NCBI GenBank assembly: GCA_032162705.1
Contig: JAVRON010000031.1
Coordinates: 1 to 64,000 of the forward strand
DNA length: 64,000 nt
Reading direction: 5' to 3'
From: QHXN01 sp032162705
Lineage (GTDB): Bacteria > Acidobacteriota > Blastocatellia > Pyrinomonadales > Pyrinomonadaceae
Position 1 is the stretch's first letter, and each line of letters starts with the position of its first letter. The notes beneath the pieces are model-generated. The model was not told the origin of the DNA, did no database searches, and was given only the letters and a program-made list of their open reading frames with translations. This document shows, one piece after another, positions 18,184 to 28,932 of this stretch. The position numbers were made by a program, and so were the translations under genes.

Positions 18184-19179
18184 TTACGCCCAGGCGAGGG
18201 CGGCGAGGCCCGCGGGCGCGACGATCTGCCGGAAGTCGATGTCGCCCGCCGGGAGAGCGAGGCGGAGGTCTAAGGCGCTGACGGCGTGAGGCGGTGTGCT
18301 CAAGGTCTCTTCGACGATGGCGCTCGCCTGCGACTCTTCAAGCCCTGTGCCTGCGACGAGCAGAAGCCCGATTCTTTCAGCGAAGACTTGGGCCCCAGCG
18401 AAAGCTTGCGGCGCGTGCGTCTCTTCCTCGGTGGATGCGGGCGAGGTGCGGTCGCGGTAGAAGAGTAGGAAGCGGTAAAGCTCGTCGGCGCGATCCTCGA
18501 CTTCACAGATGACGCCGCGCACATAGAGCGGCAGCCCCGCGCGCAGGATGACGGCGGTGAATCCTTCGGTGTGTGAGCTGACGAGGAGCGAGTCGCCGCC
18601 CACCGTCGCGCCTCCGTCGCGCATCAGCCACCAAGCCTCGCCCATGTGGCGCGGCACGATAAGCCCCGCGTGCCAGCCGAGGGTGGCGAAGACCTGTTCG
18701 TACTCGGCAAGCACCGACAGCCGCACAGCCGAGACGAGATAGCGCTCGCGCCCCTGCGCGTCCCGTTGGAGTCGCTCGCGCGAGACGCGTATCTCATCGA
18801 GCGGCGCACCCAGCGCGCGCTCCGTCTTCCAGCGAAGCATCTCTTCGGCCTCGGCGCGCGAAGCCGGGGCAGTCTCCATCGTCAGAATCGAGGTGCGCGT
18901 CGAGGCTTCGGGTAATCCGACTGACCATCGGCGGCGCTTCATCAATCCCGCGCTCGTCACAAGCTCGACGAGTGCGCCCGAAAGCTCCTGTGCGTCCGAG
19001 ATGTTCGGCTCGTCGAATCCGGGGCGCACGAGTCCCTCGGCCAGCGGCATAAGCCCCGCGCTCCGGACGACCAATGAGCCGCCCCGCCGCTCCAACTGGA
19101 CGGCGCTCGCAGTCTCGCCCGTCAGCCCCACGGCTGCCTGCGGCAGTCGCGGCGAGATGATTTTGTTGAAAGGGTTCAT
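18184..19179 (-). CDS. pilM: PilM-like actin-fold type IV pilus assembly protein
   Basis: The start is set at ATG 19179 (MNPFNKIISPRLPQAAVGL...), because upstream sequence is repeat element 19183-19293; no Shine-Dalgarno is visible. The product (331 aa) opens with AVGLTGETASAVQLERRGG, the first phosphate-loop-like strand of the FtsA/PilM fold. It contains SVGLPEASTRTSILTME and EEMLRWKTERALGAPLDEI, typical of PilM, which sits on the cytoplasmic face and couples to PilN. No pilN or pilO follows; the next gene is a sigma factor. Either these genes are elsewhere or the system works without them. The family call rests on motifs and position at the end of the pilus cluster. Confidence 0.75.
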   Translation of the reverse strand: MNPFNKIISPRLPQAAVGLTGETASAVQLERRGGSLVVRSAGLMPLAEGLVRPGFDEPNISDAQELSGALVELVTSAGLMKRRRWSVGLPEASTRTSILTMETAPASRAEAEEMLRWKTERALGAPLDEIRVSRERLQRDAQGRERYLVSAVRLSVLAEYEQVFATLGWHAGLIVPRHMGEAWWLMRDGGATVGGDSLLVSSHTEGFTAVILRAGLPLYVRGVICEVEDRADELYRFLLFYRDRTSPASTEEETHAPQAFAGAQVFAERIGLLLVAGTGLEESQASAIVEETLSTPPHAVSALDLRLALPAGDIDFRQIVAPAGLAALAWA

Positions 19180-19182
19180 GTC

Positions 19183-19293
19183 GAAGTAAACAGTAGTCAG
19201 TAGAAAACCTTTCGTTATATTGAATCGCCGGAGTGTCGGCGTCAACGGTCGCCTCGCGGAGCGCTACTGTCTACTGTCTACTGTCTACTTCCC
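19183..19293. repeat. Inverted heptad-repeat element, CAGTAGT family with long loop
   Basis: Left arm 19183-19204 (GAAGTAAACAGTAGTCAGTAG), loop of about 60 nt, right arm 19264-19293 (CTACTGTCTACTG... ACTTCCC). The loop contains GTGTCGGCGTCAACGGTCG, which resembles the loops of the elements at 23607 and 51434. Confidence 0.9.
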
Positions 19294-19294
19294 T

Positions 19295-19774
19295 TCACCA
19301 TTCATTGTAGCGGGTCGCGCCGTCGGATGATGTTTCGTTGGAGGCGCTGCGGACGTTCGTGACGCCCTGCTCACCCTGTGTCGAGCCGGGGTCTTCGCCG
19401 AACTCGACCTGCCAGTCGGCCTGGTCGGTCGTCGGGTCGATGGGAATTTCGTGGACATAACCCGCGCTCTGGAGGTCTGCGAGTGACTGCGGCAGCTTCC
19501 CCTTATCGGCGGCATATTGGTCGATCATCTTCCGCATCGTGTAGAGGTCTTCGCGGAGTGTCGCCTCCTTGGCCGCGAGCACAGTCTTGTTGTATTGCCC
19601 CATCGCGATCAGCGCCAGGATGACCAGAATCGAGATGACGATCATCAGCTCAAGGAGCGTGAAGCCGCGCTGCCCCCTGCGTGGGAAGACAGACGGCAGA
19701 CGGCAAGAGGCAAAGGGCAAACGTCGCCGATGAGAGTCGAGATGGATTTCGTCTTTCACTTTTTCCTTTTCCAC
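19295..19774 (-). CDS. Type II secretion / pilus pseudopilin, GspG-like
   Basis: The prepilin signature RGFTLLELMIVISILVILALIAM lies at about residues 36-58, with Gly(-1), Phe(+1) and Glu(+5) as prepilin peptidase requires. The head is followed by YNKTVLAAKEATLREDLYTMRKMIDQYAADKGKLPQSL and EIPIDPTTDQADWQVEF, the GspG-type helix-to-strand pattern. The leader is unusually long (about 36 residues); part of it (LPFASCRLPSVFP) is encoded by heptad-like sequence (GGCAAGAGGCAAAGGGCAAA), so the true start may be further in. Start used: GTG at 19774. It follows a second pseudopilin gene by 30 nt and probably forms the major pseudopilus. Confidence 0.85.
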   Translation of the reverse strand: MEKEKVKDEIHLDSHRRRLPFASCRLPSVFPRRGQRGFTLLELMIVISILVILALIAMGQYNKTVLAAKEATLREDLYTMRKMIDQYAADKGKLPQSLADLQSAGYVHEIPIDPTTDQADWQVEFGEDPGSTQGEQGVTNVRSASNETSSDGATRYNEW

Positions 19775-19804
19775 TATGCCCCGTCTGTCTTTACCTTGCG
19801 GCCC

Positions 19805-20578
19805 TTACCAGTCAACGTACTTCTCTCCGTTGAGCGCCTCGCCCTCAGCCTTCGAGCGCACGTCGAAGACGTTGTCGGGACTCCCCGAGCAGCCCCCGTC
19901 CGCATCGTCATAGCTTGAGAGGATGCACCAGTCGGGCTTGCCCGTAACCGGGTCAATGGGTATCTCGCGCAGGTATCGCTTCTTCTTCGGGACGGGAGTG
20001 CCGGTGTTGGCCGTCGCCCCGCCGTTAGCCGTGCTCACGCTGCCGAACTGCTGCGCCCCCGCAGTCTGACGCGGGATAACATCCACGCCCTCAACGAGCG
20101 TCTCCAGACTGGGCGGGTAACGCTCGGGGTTATCGACGCCGAAGATCGTGCAGTCGGCGATGACGACGCGGCTGCGCGGGTCGAGGTAGACGCCCTGAAC
20201 GCCATTGTTCACGCCATTGTTCACGCCGTTGATCCCATTGTTGCCGCCGCCGTTGGGAATGGTAATGGCCTGGCCCGTCGGCCCGCACAGCATCCCGACG
20301 GTGTCGCGGTGGAACTCGTCGATGGCGCTACGCATCTCGCGCAGAGACTCGCGCAGACGCTGCTCACGCTGGCGGCGAATCGAAGTGCGAACTATCGGGA
20401 TGATAGCCAGCGTCAGGACACTCATCACCGTCATCGTGATGACCAGCTCGATGAGCGTCCATCCGCCCGTGCGCGAAGTGCGCGCGAAGAAGAGGGGGTG
20501 ATGGGGTGATGGGGTGATGGGGTGATGGGGTGAAGAGATAGATATGGGATGAGACTTGTTTTCCAATTGCCTTTTCAT
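19805..20578 (-). CDS. Second pseudopilin-like protein with Asn/Gly repeat insert
   Basis: TGGWTLIELVITMTVMSVLTLAIIPIV at about residues 37-63 is a prepilin-type N-terminal segment with Glu(+5), though Trp replaces the usual Phe(+1). A central NNGINGVNNGVNNGV repeat and the ending EIPIDPVTGKPDWCIL resemble the neighbouring GspG-like protein. The residues before the signature (HPISISSPHHPITPSPHHPL) are encoded by an 8-nt tandem repeat (20494-20535), so the listed ATG start at 20578 is tentative. It is likely a minor pseudopilin of the same machine. Confidence 0.75.
   Translation of the reverse strand: MKRQLENKSHPISISSPHHPITPSPHHPLFFARTSRTGGWTLIELVITMTVMSVLTLAIIPIVRTSIRRQREQRLRESLREMRSAIDEFHRDTVGMLCGPTGQAITIPNGGGNNGINGVNNGVNNGVQGVYLDPRSRVVIADCTIFGVDNPERYPPSLETLVEGVDVIPRQTAGAQQFGSVSTANGGATANTGTPVPKKKRYLREIPIDPVTGKPDWCILSSYDDADGGCSGSPDNVFDVRSKAEGEALNGEKYVDW
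20494..20535. repeat. 8-nt tandem array GGTGATGG
   Basis: Four to five copies of an 8-nt unit in the 5' part of the second pseudopilin frame. A different C/T-rich array (TCTCCCCG units) lies at about 20590-20625. The two arrays are not inverse copies of each other. Confidence 0.85.
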
Positions 20579-20637
20579 CCTTCCCACTTCTCCCTGTCTC
20601 CCCGTCTCCTCTTCTCCCCGTCACATCCCGTCCAACA

Positions 20638-23313
20638 CTACTGCGTGACCTTGAACCTGCCGGGCGTGACGCGCGAGCGCACCGTCCGTCCATCGGTGGC
20701 GATGAGATGAACTTTCTCCGCGTCGAACTGGAGCGAAGTCTCTCCGGCGGCAAGCCCCTCGATTTCGATGACGAGCAGCAGCCCCTCGCCCGTCAACGGA
20801 GGTGCGCCCGCGGCGGGTGCGACCGTAACGAGCAGCACGCCGCTCGGGTCAACGGACTGGGTCAGCGTGGGCGCGAGCGCCTTATCGCCTGCAAGCCCTC
20901 CCTGCGAGACGGAGCGGACGGCCAGAGCCTTCGGGTCGAAGCGGAGCGTCGCGGTCGCAAGCCCGAGCGGCGCATCCGTCTTCAGGAAGACCATCACGCG
21001 CCTGCGCTCGCCGACCTTAAGCTCCTGCTGTTCGGGAAGCATTAGAAGTTCCGCCACGCTCTCCGCAGTTGCAGACGACGACGTTGAAGAGGAGGCCGGA
21101 GTTGTTGTTGCCGCCGCTGTTATTACCGCTGGAGTTGTTGTTGCCGCCGCTGTCGTTGTTGTTGCCGCCGCTGTCGTTGCCGCTGTCGTTGTTGCTGCTG
21201 CGCCGCCGTTCGGGGCGGATGCGATGGCGGCGGTGCGCGGCGGCTCGGGCGCGGATGTGTTGAGACTGACGTTGACGGCCTGCGCGCCCGTGCCGCTTGC
21301 GGCGACGCTCGCATCATTCGGCGTCGTGTTGCCTATGGCCGACTGGATGAGCGCCTTCGGCGCGGGCACGAAGGTCACGTCCTCGCCGGGCTGCGGCGGA
21401 AGCTGAACGGTCTGGTTGGTCGGCAGCGAGCGAGCGCGGATAAGCGCGGCGGCAACCGCATCCTCGCGGTCTGCGTCGCGGATTAAGGCTTCGAGCGAGG
21501 GCGACTGCGGCGTCTGCATCGTGCCCGTGTCGCGCGGCTCAAGGTCTGAGGGCGTGATCTCGGGCGCGCGAAGCACACGCGGCGTCATCGTGATGACGAT
21601 GTCGCTCTGCGAGTTATCCTTGCGCGGCGCGGTGAACAGGCGACCGAGGATGGGGATCAGCCCGACGAGCGGCAGACCAGTCCTTCCGTTGCTCTCACGA
21701 TCCTGCGCAATCGAGGCGATCATCATCGTCTTGCCGTTCGGGATGCGCGCCACGCCCTCAATCTTGCGCTGCGTGAAGATGGGGGTGAGCGGGTCGGGGC
21801 CCGCGGCCTGGTCTTTCGACTCGATGGTCATCGAGACCTGCACGTCCTGGTTCGGGTAGACCTTGGGCTTGAAGTCGAGGTTCAGTCCCACGTCTTCGTA
21901 CTGGATGACGGGGTAGCCGCTGCCGCCGAAGACGTTGCCGACGCCCGTGCCGCCGGGCGTGCCGTTGCCCCCCGTGCCGGCGGTGATTCCGTTGTAGACC
22001 GAGGCGGTCTGCACGGGAACCTTCGAGCCGACGCGCGTCGAAGACTTCTCGTCGTCGAAGGCGTGTACCTGCGTCGAGAAGAGAAGGCGCGTGTTGGTCT
22101 TGCCCTGCAAGAGCGAGATCGAGGTGGCGGGGATGAGTAGGCCGACGCCCGTCGAGAGCGGCAGGATGGTATTTGCCGCCGTCCCGGCGAGCTGGCGCGC
22201 GCTGCCGAAGAGGGCCGAGCCTGACTGGAGGCCGCCGAGGTTGCCGAGCGTCGCGCTGCTGCCGACCTGATTGCCGATCTGCAAGAGGTCGCTTCGGGAA
22301 ATCTCGTAGATGGCGACCTCCATCACGACCTCGGCGCGGTCTTTATCGACGCTCTGCAAGAGTCGCTCGATGATGCGCATGTTCTCGGGCGTGTCGCGTA
22401 CCGTGATCGAGTTGGTCGTCGGGTTCTCGATGAACTGCGGCTGGCGACCGGCGTTGGCTGGCAGCGCTCCCGTCAGAAGCGTGCGCGCCTCGCTCGGCTT
22501 GATGTTGTAGAGATAGAAGGTACGCAGCACGAGTTGCTGGTACATGGGCCGCTTCGACTGGTCGGCGACGAGGATGGTGCGGCGGTCGAGCTTCTGGAAG
22601 AAAAGCCCGTTGGCGAGGAAGACGTAGTCGAGCGCGCGCGCGGGCGTGATGTCCTTCCAGCGAATGTTGACCTGACGTTTGACCTGCGAGAAGTTCTGGT
22701 CGAAGACGACGTTGAGGCTCAACTCGTCGGCCAGCTTGCGTATGAACCCTTCGAGGTCGCCGTTGTACTGCACGGTCTGAAGCTGCTCGACGCGCGGGGG
22801 CGTCCCCGCCCCGTCGGCCTTGCCGTCGGCCTGACCGTCGGCCTGCGCCCCGCCCGTCGTCTGCTGCCCCGTGCGGAAGGAGGTCGGCGAAGTTCGCGGA
22901 CTGCTCGGGCCCTCCTTCTCGCGCTGGAGGCGGAGCATGTGATCCATCTCCTGCGCGGCGAGGTCGTTGACGGAGTCAAGCCCGTATGCCTGTCGATAGG
23001 CGTTGTACGCGCCGACGTAGTCGCCCTGATCCGCCAGCGCACGCCCCTTCGTCATATAGCTCTGCGAGGCGTTGAAGACCGCGCGGCGGTAGTGGAGCTG
23101 GTAGTCGGTCTCCGAAGGCGAGGCGGCGACGGCGAGCGCAAACTCCTGCGCGGCCTTCTCCCACTGCTGCGCCTTCTCGTACTCGATACCGCGCTGATAG
23201 TTCTTCTCCCCCTTCTTTGCCAGCACCGCTAAGGGCGATGCGAGCAGGACGGCGACCATGAGGAGCGCCGCGAAGGGACGGGCCAGGGCAAAAGACTTTA
23301 TCTCGAACCTCAT
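20638..23313 (-). CDS. GspD/PilQ-family secretin with TPR N-terminus and C-terminal cohesin-like domain
   Basis: 891 residues. A signal peptide is followed by TPR-like helices (about 36-130), an STN-type domain (NGDLEGFIRKLADELSLNVVFDQ), N1 repeats (LRTFYLYNIKPSEARTLL, NPTTNSITVRDTPENMRIIERLL) and the secretin core (VIQYEDVGLNLDFKPKVYPNQDVQVSM, QSDIVITMTPRVLR). After the core comes a Thr/Ala low-complexity stretch (about 735-765). The last ~130 residues look like a cohesin domain (LKVGERRRVMVFLKTDAPLGLATATLRFDP). It would form the outer-membrane channel of the pilus/T2SS machine. The extra C-terminal domain would lie beyond the secretin core and could bind a partner. GGGAAA lies upstream of the ATG. 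Confidence 0.9.
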   Translation of the reverse strand: MRFEIKSFALARPFAALLMVAVLLASPLAVLAKKGEKNYQRGIEYEKAQQWEKAAQEFALAVAASPSETDYQLHYRRAVFNASQSYMTKGRALADQGDYVGAYNAYRQAYGLDSVNDLAAQEMDHMLRLQREKEGPSSPRTSPTSFRTGQQTTGGAQADGQADGKADGAGTPPRVEQLQTVQYNGDLEGFIRKLADELSLNVVFDQNFSQVKRQVNIRWKDITPARALDYVFLANGLFFQKLDRRTILVADQSKRPMYQQLVLRTFYLYNIKPSEARTLLTGALPANAGRQPQFIENPTTNSITVRDTPENMRIIERLLQSVDKDRAEVVMEVAIYEISRSDLLQIGNQVGSSATLGNLGGLQSGSALFGSARQLAGTAANTILPLSTGVGLLIPATSISLLQGKTNTRLLFSTQVHAFDDEKSSTRVGSKVPVQTASVYNGITAGTGGNGTPGGTGVGNVFGGSGYPVIQYEDVGLNLDFKPKVYPNQDVQVSMTIESKDQAAGPDPLTPIFTQRKIEGVARIPNGKTMMIASIAQDRESNGRTGLPLVGLIPILGRLFTAPRKDNSQSDIVITMTPRVLRAPEITPSDLEPRDTGTMQTPQSPSLEALIRDADREDAVAAALIRARSLPTNQTVQLPPQPGEDVTFVPAPKALIQSAIGNTTPNDASVAASGTGAQAVNVSLNTSAPEPPRTAAIASAPNGGAAATTTAATTAAATTTTAAATTTPAVITAAATTTPASSSTSSSATAESVAELLMLPEQQELKVGERRRVMVFLKTDAPLGLATATLRFDPKALAVRSVSQGGLAGDKALAPTLTQSVDPSGVLLVTVAPAAGAPPLTGEGLLLVIEIEGLAAGETSLQFDAEKVHLIATDGRTVRSRVTPGRFKVTQ

Positions 23314-23606
23314 TTATATTTCCCTTGAGTCCGCTGTTATTTTGTTTCCGCCAGCGTCCTTGAACAGCCGCACGCCCCTGGTTTCCGGCGCGCGCAGCCC
23401 GCCTGCGGTCTGATTCTTCTGGTCGGGGGTCTCGTCGGGAAGGCTCGCGCGAGGACTTTTAAATCCCAAGCCCCGAGCGACGCCGAACCGTCGCGGCCCA
23501 TATAACCCGCCGCCTCGGCGCTCACAACCGAAAGAGCGCCACCCCACGTTCAGCTTTACACGCCGGGGCGTAAATAATAGTTCCTGAAAGGCGGAAGAAA
23601 CAAGTC

Positions 23607-23759
23607 GGGGGAAGTAGACAGTAGTCAGTAGTCAGTAGTCAGTAGTCAGTAGAAAACCCATCTTCATCGGACGGTCGGGGCGAAATCGTCAACGCGGCAA
23701 TGCGGAGCCTACTGTCTACTGTCTACTTCCCTTCGTCTACTTCCCTTCGTCTATTTCCC

Positions 23760-23773
<14 letters not shown>
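23607..23773. repeat. Inverted heptad-repeat element, CAGTAGT family, overlapping gspE stop
   Basis: Left arm from 23607 (GGGGAAGTAGACAGTAGTCA and further copies), loop with AATCGTCAACGCGGCAATGCGGAGC, then CTACTGT copies and CTTCGTCTACTTCCC repeats to 23773. The right end encodes the last residues and the TAA stop of the downstream-read gspE. The rest of the secretin upstream region (23314-23606) shows no gene. Confidence 0.9.
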
Positions 23774-25508
<1,735 letters not shown>

Positions 25509-25555
25509 TAGCTTTTTCTGATGCCCGAAGCCGGGCGTGCGGTAGCCTAGCTGCC

Positions 25556-26785
25556 CTACCGGATACTTAAATTAGAGATGGATTGGATGATCGGCAGGTA
25601 GATGGAGAGCAGAATCGTCACCACGACTCCGCCCATCACCAGCAGGATGGCGGGTTCCATCACGGTCGTCAACTGTTCGAGCCTGACTTCCGATTCGCGG
25701 TCGTGGAAGTCCGCGACCTCTTCGAGCATCTCGCGTAAACTACCCGAGCGCTCGCCCACACCGATCATATCAAGCCCGAGCAACGGAATCCACCCCGCCG
25801 ACTCAAGGCTCTCGGTAAACGAGCGCCCCTCGCGAATCATCGGCAGCGTCGCGGAGCTTCGCGCCCTTAACTCCTTATTTGTAATCGACTCGGCGGCGAT
25901 CTCCCAGGACTCGACGAGCGTGATGCCGCCCGCCAGAAGCGTCGCTAAACTCCGCGTCATCTGTGCGACGGCGAGTTGCTTGATGAGTACATTCACGATG
26001 GGGAGCTTCAATAGAAAGCGGTCGAGCCAGAGTCCGCCCGAAGGCGTCCGCGTCCATAGATAAAGCCCGATGATGCCGCCGATGATGGTGGGCACGAACC
26101 AGTAGAAGTTGCTCGAAGTGAAGTTCGAGATGGCGATGACGGTCTTCGTCACTGCGGGCAGCTCGCGGTTGAAGCCCTCGAAGAGCGTTGACATCTTCGG
26201 CACGACATAGACGGTCAGGAACATGACCATGCCCATCGAAGCGCCGAGCAGGAAGAGCGGATAGGCGAGCGCGCCGCGAATCTTACGTCGTATCTCGACG
26301 CCGCGTCGCATGTACGAGACGTAGCGCGCCAGCACGTCGTCGAGCGCGCCCGAACGCTCGCCCGCCAGAATCGACGCCGTGTAGATGCGCGGGAAGATAG
26401 GCCCCTGCGCCGCGAACGCCGCCGAGAGCGCCATCCCTGAGCGAATCTTGTCCTCCACGTCGGCCAGCACAGCGCGCAGGCGCGAAGAGGCGGCGCGACG
26501 GCGCAGCATCGCAATGGCCTGCAAGATAGGAATACCGGCGCGAATGATGGCCGAAAGCTGCTGGTTGAAGATGAGGAAGTCGCCGGGCTTGACGCGCGCC
26601 TGCGTACCCGATTTCCCGCCGCGTGTGATCGAGGTCAGCCCGGCGGTACGTGGCGGAGCCACCGAGAAGACGCGGAACCCTTCGGCTTCGAGACGCACGC
26701 GCGCCTCGGCCACGCCCACGGCCTCGACCGTGCGCGTCACAACCTCGCCCGCAGGCGTCCCCAAACGACAGATGAACTCGGCCAT
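25556..26785 (-). CDS. gspF: GspF/PilC-family inner-membrane platform protein
   Basis: 409 residues with two T2SSF domains. The first holds FLIFNQQLSAIIRAGIPILQAI and ERSGALDDVLARYVSYMRRGVEIRRKI; the second holds RSLATLLAGGITLVESWEIA and GVGERSGSLREMLEEVADFHD. Membrane segments are at about 180-200, 230-250 and 380-400. It forms the platform that the GspE ATPase acts on. It is the first gene of the minus-strand set gspF-gspE-secretin-pseudopilins-pilM, with an extended -10 element about 95 nt upstream. Confidence 0.93.
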   Translation of the reverse strand: MAEFICRLGTPAGEVVTRTVEAVGVAEARVRLEAEGFRVFSVAPPRTAGLTSITRGGKSGTQARVKPGDFLIFNQQLSAIIRAGIPILQAIAMLRRRAASSRLRAVLADVEDKIRSGMALSAAFAAQGPIFPRIYTASILAGERSGALDDVLARYVSYMRRGVEIRRKIRGALAYPLFLLGASMGMVMFLTVYVVPKMSTLFEGFNRELPAVTKTVIAISNFTSSNFYWFVPTIIGGIIGLYLWTRTPSGGLWLDRFLLKLPIVNVLIKQLAVAQMTRSLATLLAGGITLVESWEIAAESITNKELRARSSATLPMIREGRSFTESLESAGWIPLLGLDMIGVGERSGSLREMLEEVADFHDRESEVRLEQLTTVMEPAILLVMGGVVVTILLSIYLPIIQSISNLSIR

Positions 26786-26880
26786 TATCTTTAGATGAAC
26801 TCAGTCATTCTCTTTTGTTACTTCCCCGGAAGGTTTGCGTCCGTCCCGGCGGGGGAACCGGAGTCCGAACTTGGCGGAGG

Positions 26881-26889
26881 ATTATAACA
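26881..26889 (-). promoter_or_regulatory. Extended -10 element for the pilus/T2SS genes
   Basis: The minus strand reads TGTTATAAT (TGn plus a consensus -10). No good -35 is present, as expected for an extended -10. It lies about 95 nt before gspF. Confidence 0.5.
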
Positions 26890-26980
26890 CGGCCTCCCGC
26901 GCGCCTCACATCGCCCACCGATTGATTTACTCATCACCGGCTCGTGTTTACTCGTCATCGGCCCGTAATGAAAAGGGCGC

Positions 26981-27075
26981 TTCACCGCCGAGGCGCAGAG
27001 TGCGCGGAGGAAGCGCAGAGGGTTGACTTATCTCTGCGCCCCCTCGGCGTCCTCAGCGCCTCTGCGGTGAACTCA
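26981..27075. repeat. Inverted repeat element, CCGCAGAGGCGC family
   Basis: TTCACCGCCGAGGCGCAGAG on the left and GCGCCTCTGCGGTGAA on the right, with a GTTGACTTAT centre. It separates the divergent pilus and VWA transcription units. Confidence 0.9.
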
Positions 27076-27205
27076 AGCAGCACTACTCTCAAGAACAAGT
27101 GAAACACTCAAGAAACATTTGTCCGCCCGCCCCGGCTTACACGCACGTTCATGTGCGAAGTTGCAAGGAAATAGATTCGTGAGAAAGTCGAAACGGAGAT
27201 GTTTG

Positions 27206-27235
27206 TTGCGCGCGGCTCGCGGCGTGTCCTACAAT
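27206..27235 (+). promoter_or_regulatory. Putative promoter of the first VWA gene
   Basis: TTGCGC (27206-27211), 18-nt spacer, TACAAT (27230-27235). The resulting leader is about 180 nt. I see nothing else in 27076-27420. Confidence 0.45.
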
Positions 27236-27420
27236 GAGCGCGAAGATAAAAGGAAGTCTCCCCGTCTTCCCTGTCCGCTACCGCGAACAACCCGAGAGGC
27301 GCGTGCTGCCGTCAAAGCTGCATCGCATGATTTCCGGCCCGGCCTGTATGGGACATTGCACACAGGTTCGGAGGCCGCTCCTTTCTTCGTTCGCACCAGA
27401 CACTTTTCAGGAGGGTTCCC

Positions 27421-28602
27421 ATGTGGACTCGGCGTTCCGACAGACTCGGCAGAGTCGCGCTTGTCTCCTTCTTCTTCGCCGCGTCCTTCGCGCTCGCCGC
27501 CCCCATCGCGTCGGGGCAGCCGGGGCAGAAGACCGAGCCGCCGCCAGCCGCACAGAAGGCTGAACAGAGCGCCGGACAGAACGCCGGACAGCAGAAGACG
27601 GGCGAGACGCCAACGCCGCAAGACCAGCCGCCGCAGGGCCAGCCGCAGCCCGCGCAGAAGCCTCCAGTCCCGGCGGCCAACGGTCGCGCCAGCTCGTCGA
27701 ACACCACGCCGCAAGGGCCTGCGGTCGGGCCCGTCGTGCCGCAGTTGATCGACGACTCCAAGCCCGTCATTCTTCACTCCGACCTCATCACGATGACCGT
27801 GACCGTCACGGATACCTTCGGACGCTTCGTGACGGGGCTGGGGCAGAAAGCCTTCACGGTCTTCGACGACAAGACAGAGCAGGAGATCACCTTCTTCTCG
27901 GACGATGATGCGCCCGTCTCCTTAGGGGTCGTCTTCGACGTGTCAGGCTCGATGGGCGGCGACAAGATACAGCGCGCACGCGAGGCGCTCTCGAAGTTCG
28001 TCGATACCAGCCACGCGCGCGACGAGTATTTCCTCATCGGCTTCAACAACCGCGCGCAGCTTCTCCTCGACCACACGCGCGACAGCGATGCCCTGATGCA
28101 GAAGCTCACCTTTGTCCAGACGCACGGGCAGACGGCGCTCTACGACGCATGCTACCTCGGCGTCGAGCGCGTGACACGCGGCGCACATCCGAAGCGCGCC
28201 ATCCTGCTCATCAGTGACGGGCAGGACAACAGCTCGCGCTACACCTTTACGGAGCTGCGACGGCTCCTCAAAGAGTCGGATGTCATCATCTACGCCATCG
28301 GCATCGTCAGCAGCGGCGACGAGAGCCAGCTCGGCTACGGTGGACGCGCCATCCTCGAAGAGCTGGCGGGCGTCTCGGGCGGCAAGGCTTTCTTCCCTTC
28401 GACCGCCGCCGAGATGAACGATACCTTCGAGCGCATCGCGCTTGAGCTGCGCACGCAATACAGCATCGGTTATCGCCCGACGACGTTCGCCAACGACGGC
28501 AAGTGGCACAAGCTCAAGATCAAGGTGCAACCGCCCCGCGGCTTCCCGCGCCTCTTCGTCCGAGGCCGCGAGGGCTACTTCGCCACCGCCACGCCGCGCT
28601 AG
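27421..28602 (+). CDS. Secreted VWFA-related acidobacterial protein (TIGR03436 type)
   Basis: GGAGGG lies 6 nt before the ATG. After a signal peptide (residues 1-36) and a Gln/Pro-rich linker, the segment DLITMTVTVTDTFGRFVTGL, KAFTVFDDKTEQEITFFSDD opens the TIGR03436 domain. The MIDAS motif is intact (DVSGSMGG near residue 176, later QTALYDA and SDGQD). The domain ends with LRTQYSIGYRPTTFANDGKWHKL. Such proteins are very numerous in Acidobacteriota and are thought to be metal-dependent adhesion or scaffold modules outside the cytoplasm; the partner is unknown. A paralogue lies downstream after a repeat element. Confidence 0.9.
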   Translation: MWTRRSDRLGRVALVSFFFAASFALAAPIASGQPGQKTEPPPAAQKAEQSAGQNAGQQKTGETPTPQDQPPQGQPQPAQKPPVPAANGRASSSNTTPQGPAVGPVVPQLIDDSKPVILHSDLITMTVTVTDTFGRFVTGLGQKAFTVFDDKTEQEITFFSDDDAPVSLGVVFDVSGSMGGDKIQRAREALSKFVDTSHARDEYFLIGFNNRAQLLLDHTRDSDALMQKLTFVQTHGQTALYDACYLGVERVTRGAHPKRAILLISDGQDNSSRYTFTELRRLLKESDVIIYAIGIVSSGDESQLGYGGRAILEELAGVSGGKAFFPSTAAEMNDTFERIALELRTQYSIGYRPTTFANDGKWHKLKIKVQPPRGFPRLFVRGREGYFATATPR

Positions 28603-28771
28603 AGCGTCGTGCCGCCCCTTTGCCCGTTTTCGGCAACGCGCGCCGACGCCCCGGCATCTCTTAAATGGACGCGCGCGGGGCCCGCACGCTTTACGGAAAG
28701 TTTCACGCGAATCATGCTCTTTGCCCCGGCCACGCGGAGCCTGTGCCCCGAATCCAAAAGCAGGCCGGAAC

Positions 28772-28902
28772 CAGAGGCTAGGGGCTAAGGACTAGAGGCT
28801 AGGTGTTAGAGACTAGAGGCTGGTTTGAAGACATGCTTTGACTAGCCTCTAGCCTCTAGTCTCTAACACCTAGCCTCTAGCCTCTAGTCCTGAAGCCTCT
28901 GG
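28772..28902. repeat. Long hairpin element, word CTAGAGG
   Basis: Two arms of nearly 50 nt (AGAGGCTAGGGGCTAAGGAC... and its inverse ending CTCTAGTCCT) flank a loop of about 20 nt. Heptads of the AGAGGCT / AGAGACT type repeat within each arm. The preceding stretch 28603-28771 has no gene. Confidence 0.92.
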
Positions 28903-28932
28903 CCGCCAGTTAATATTCTTGAGGGACGGAAG

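Noticed and set aside
23314..23547. 77-codon minus-strand frame directly before the secretin
   Set aside because: It is Gly/Arg-rich without a domain, has no ribosome-binding site, and looks like a leader region.
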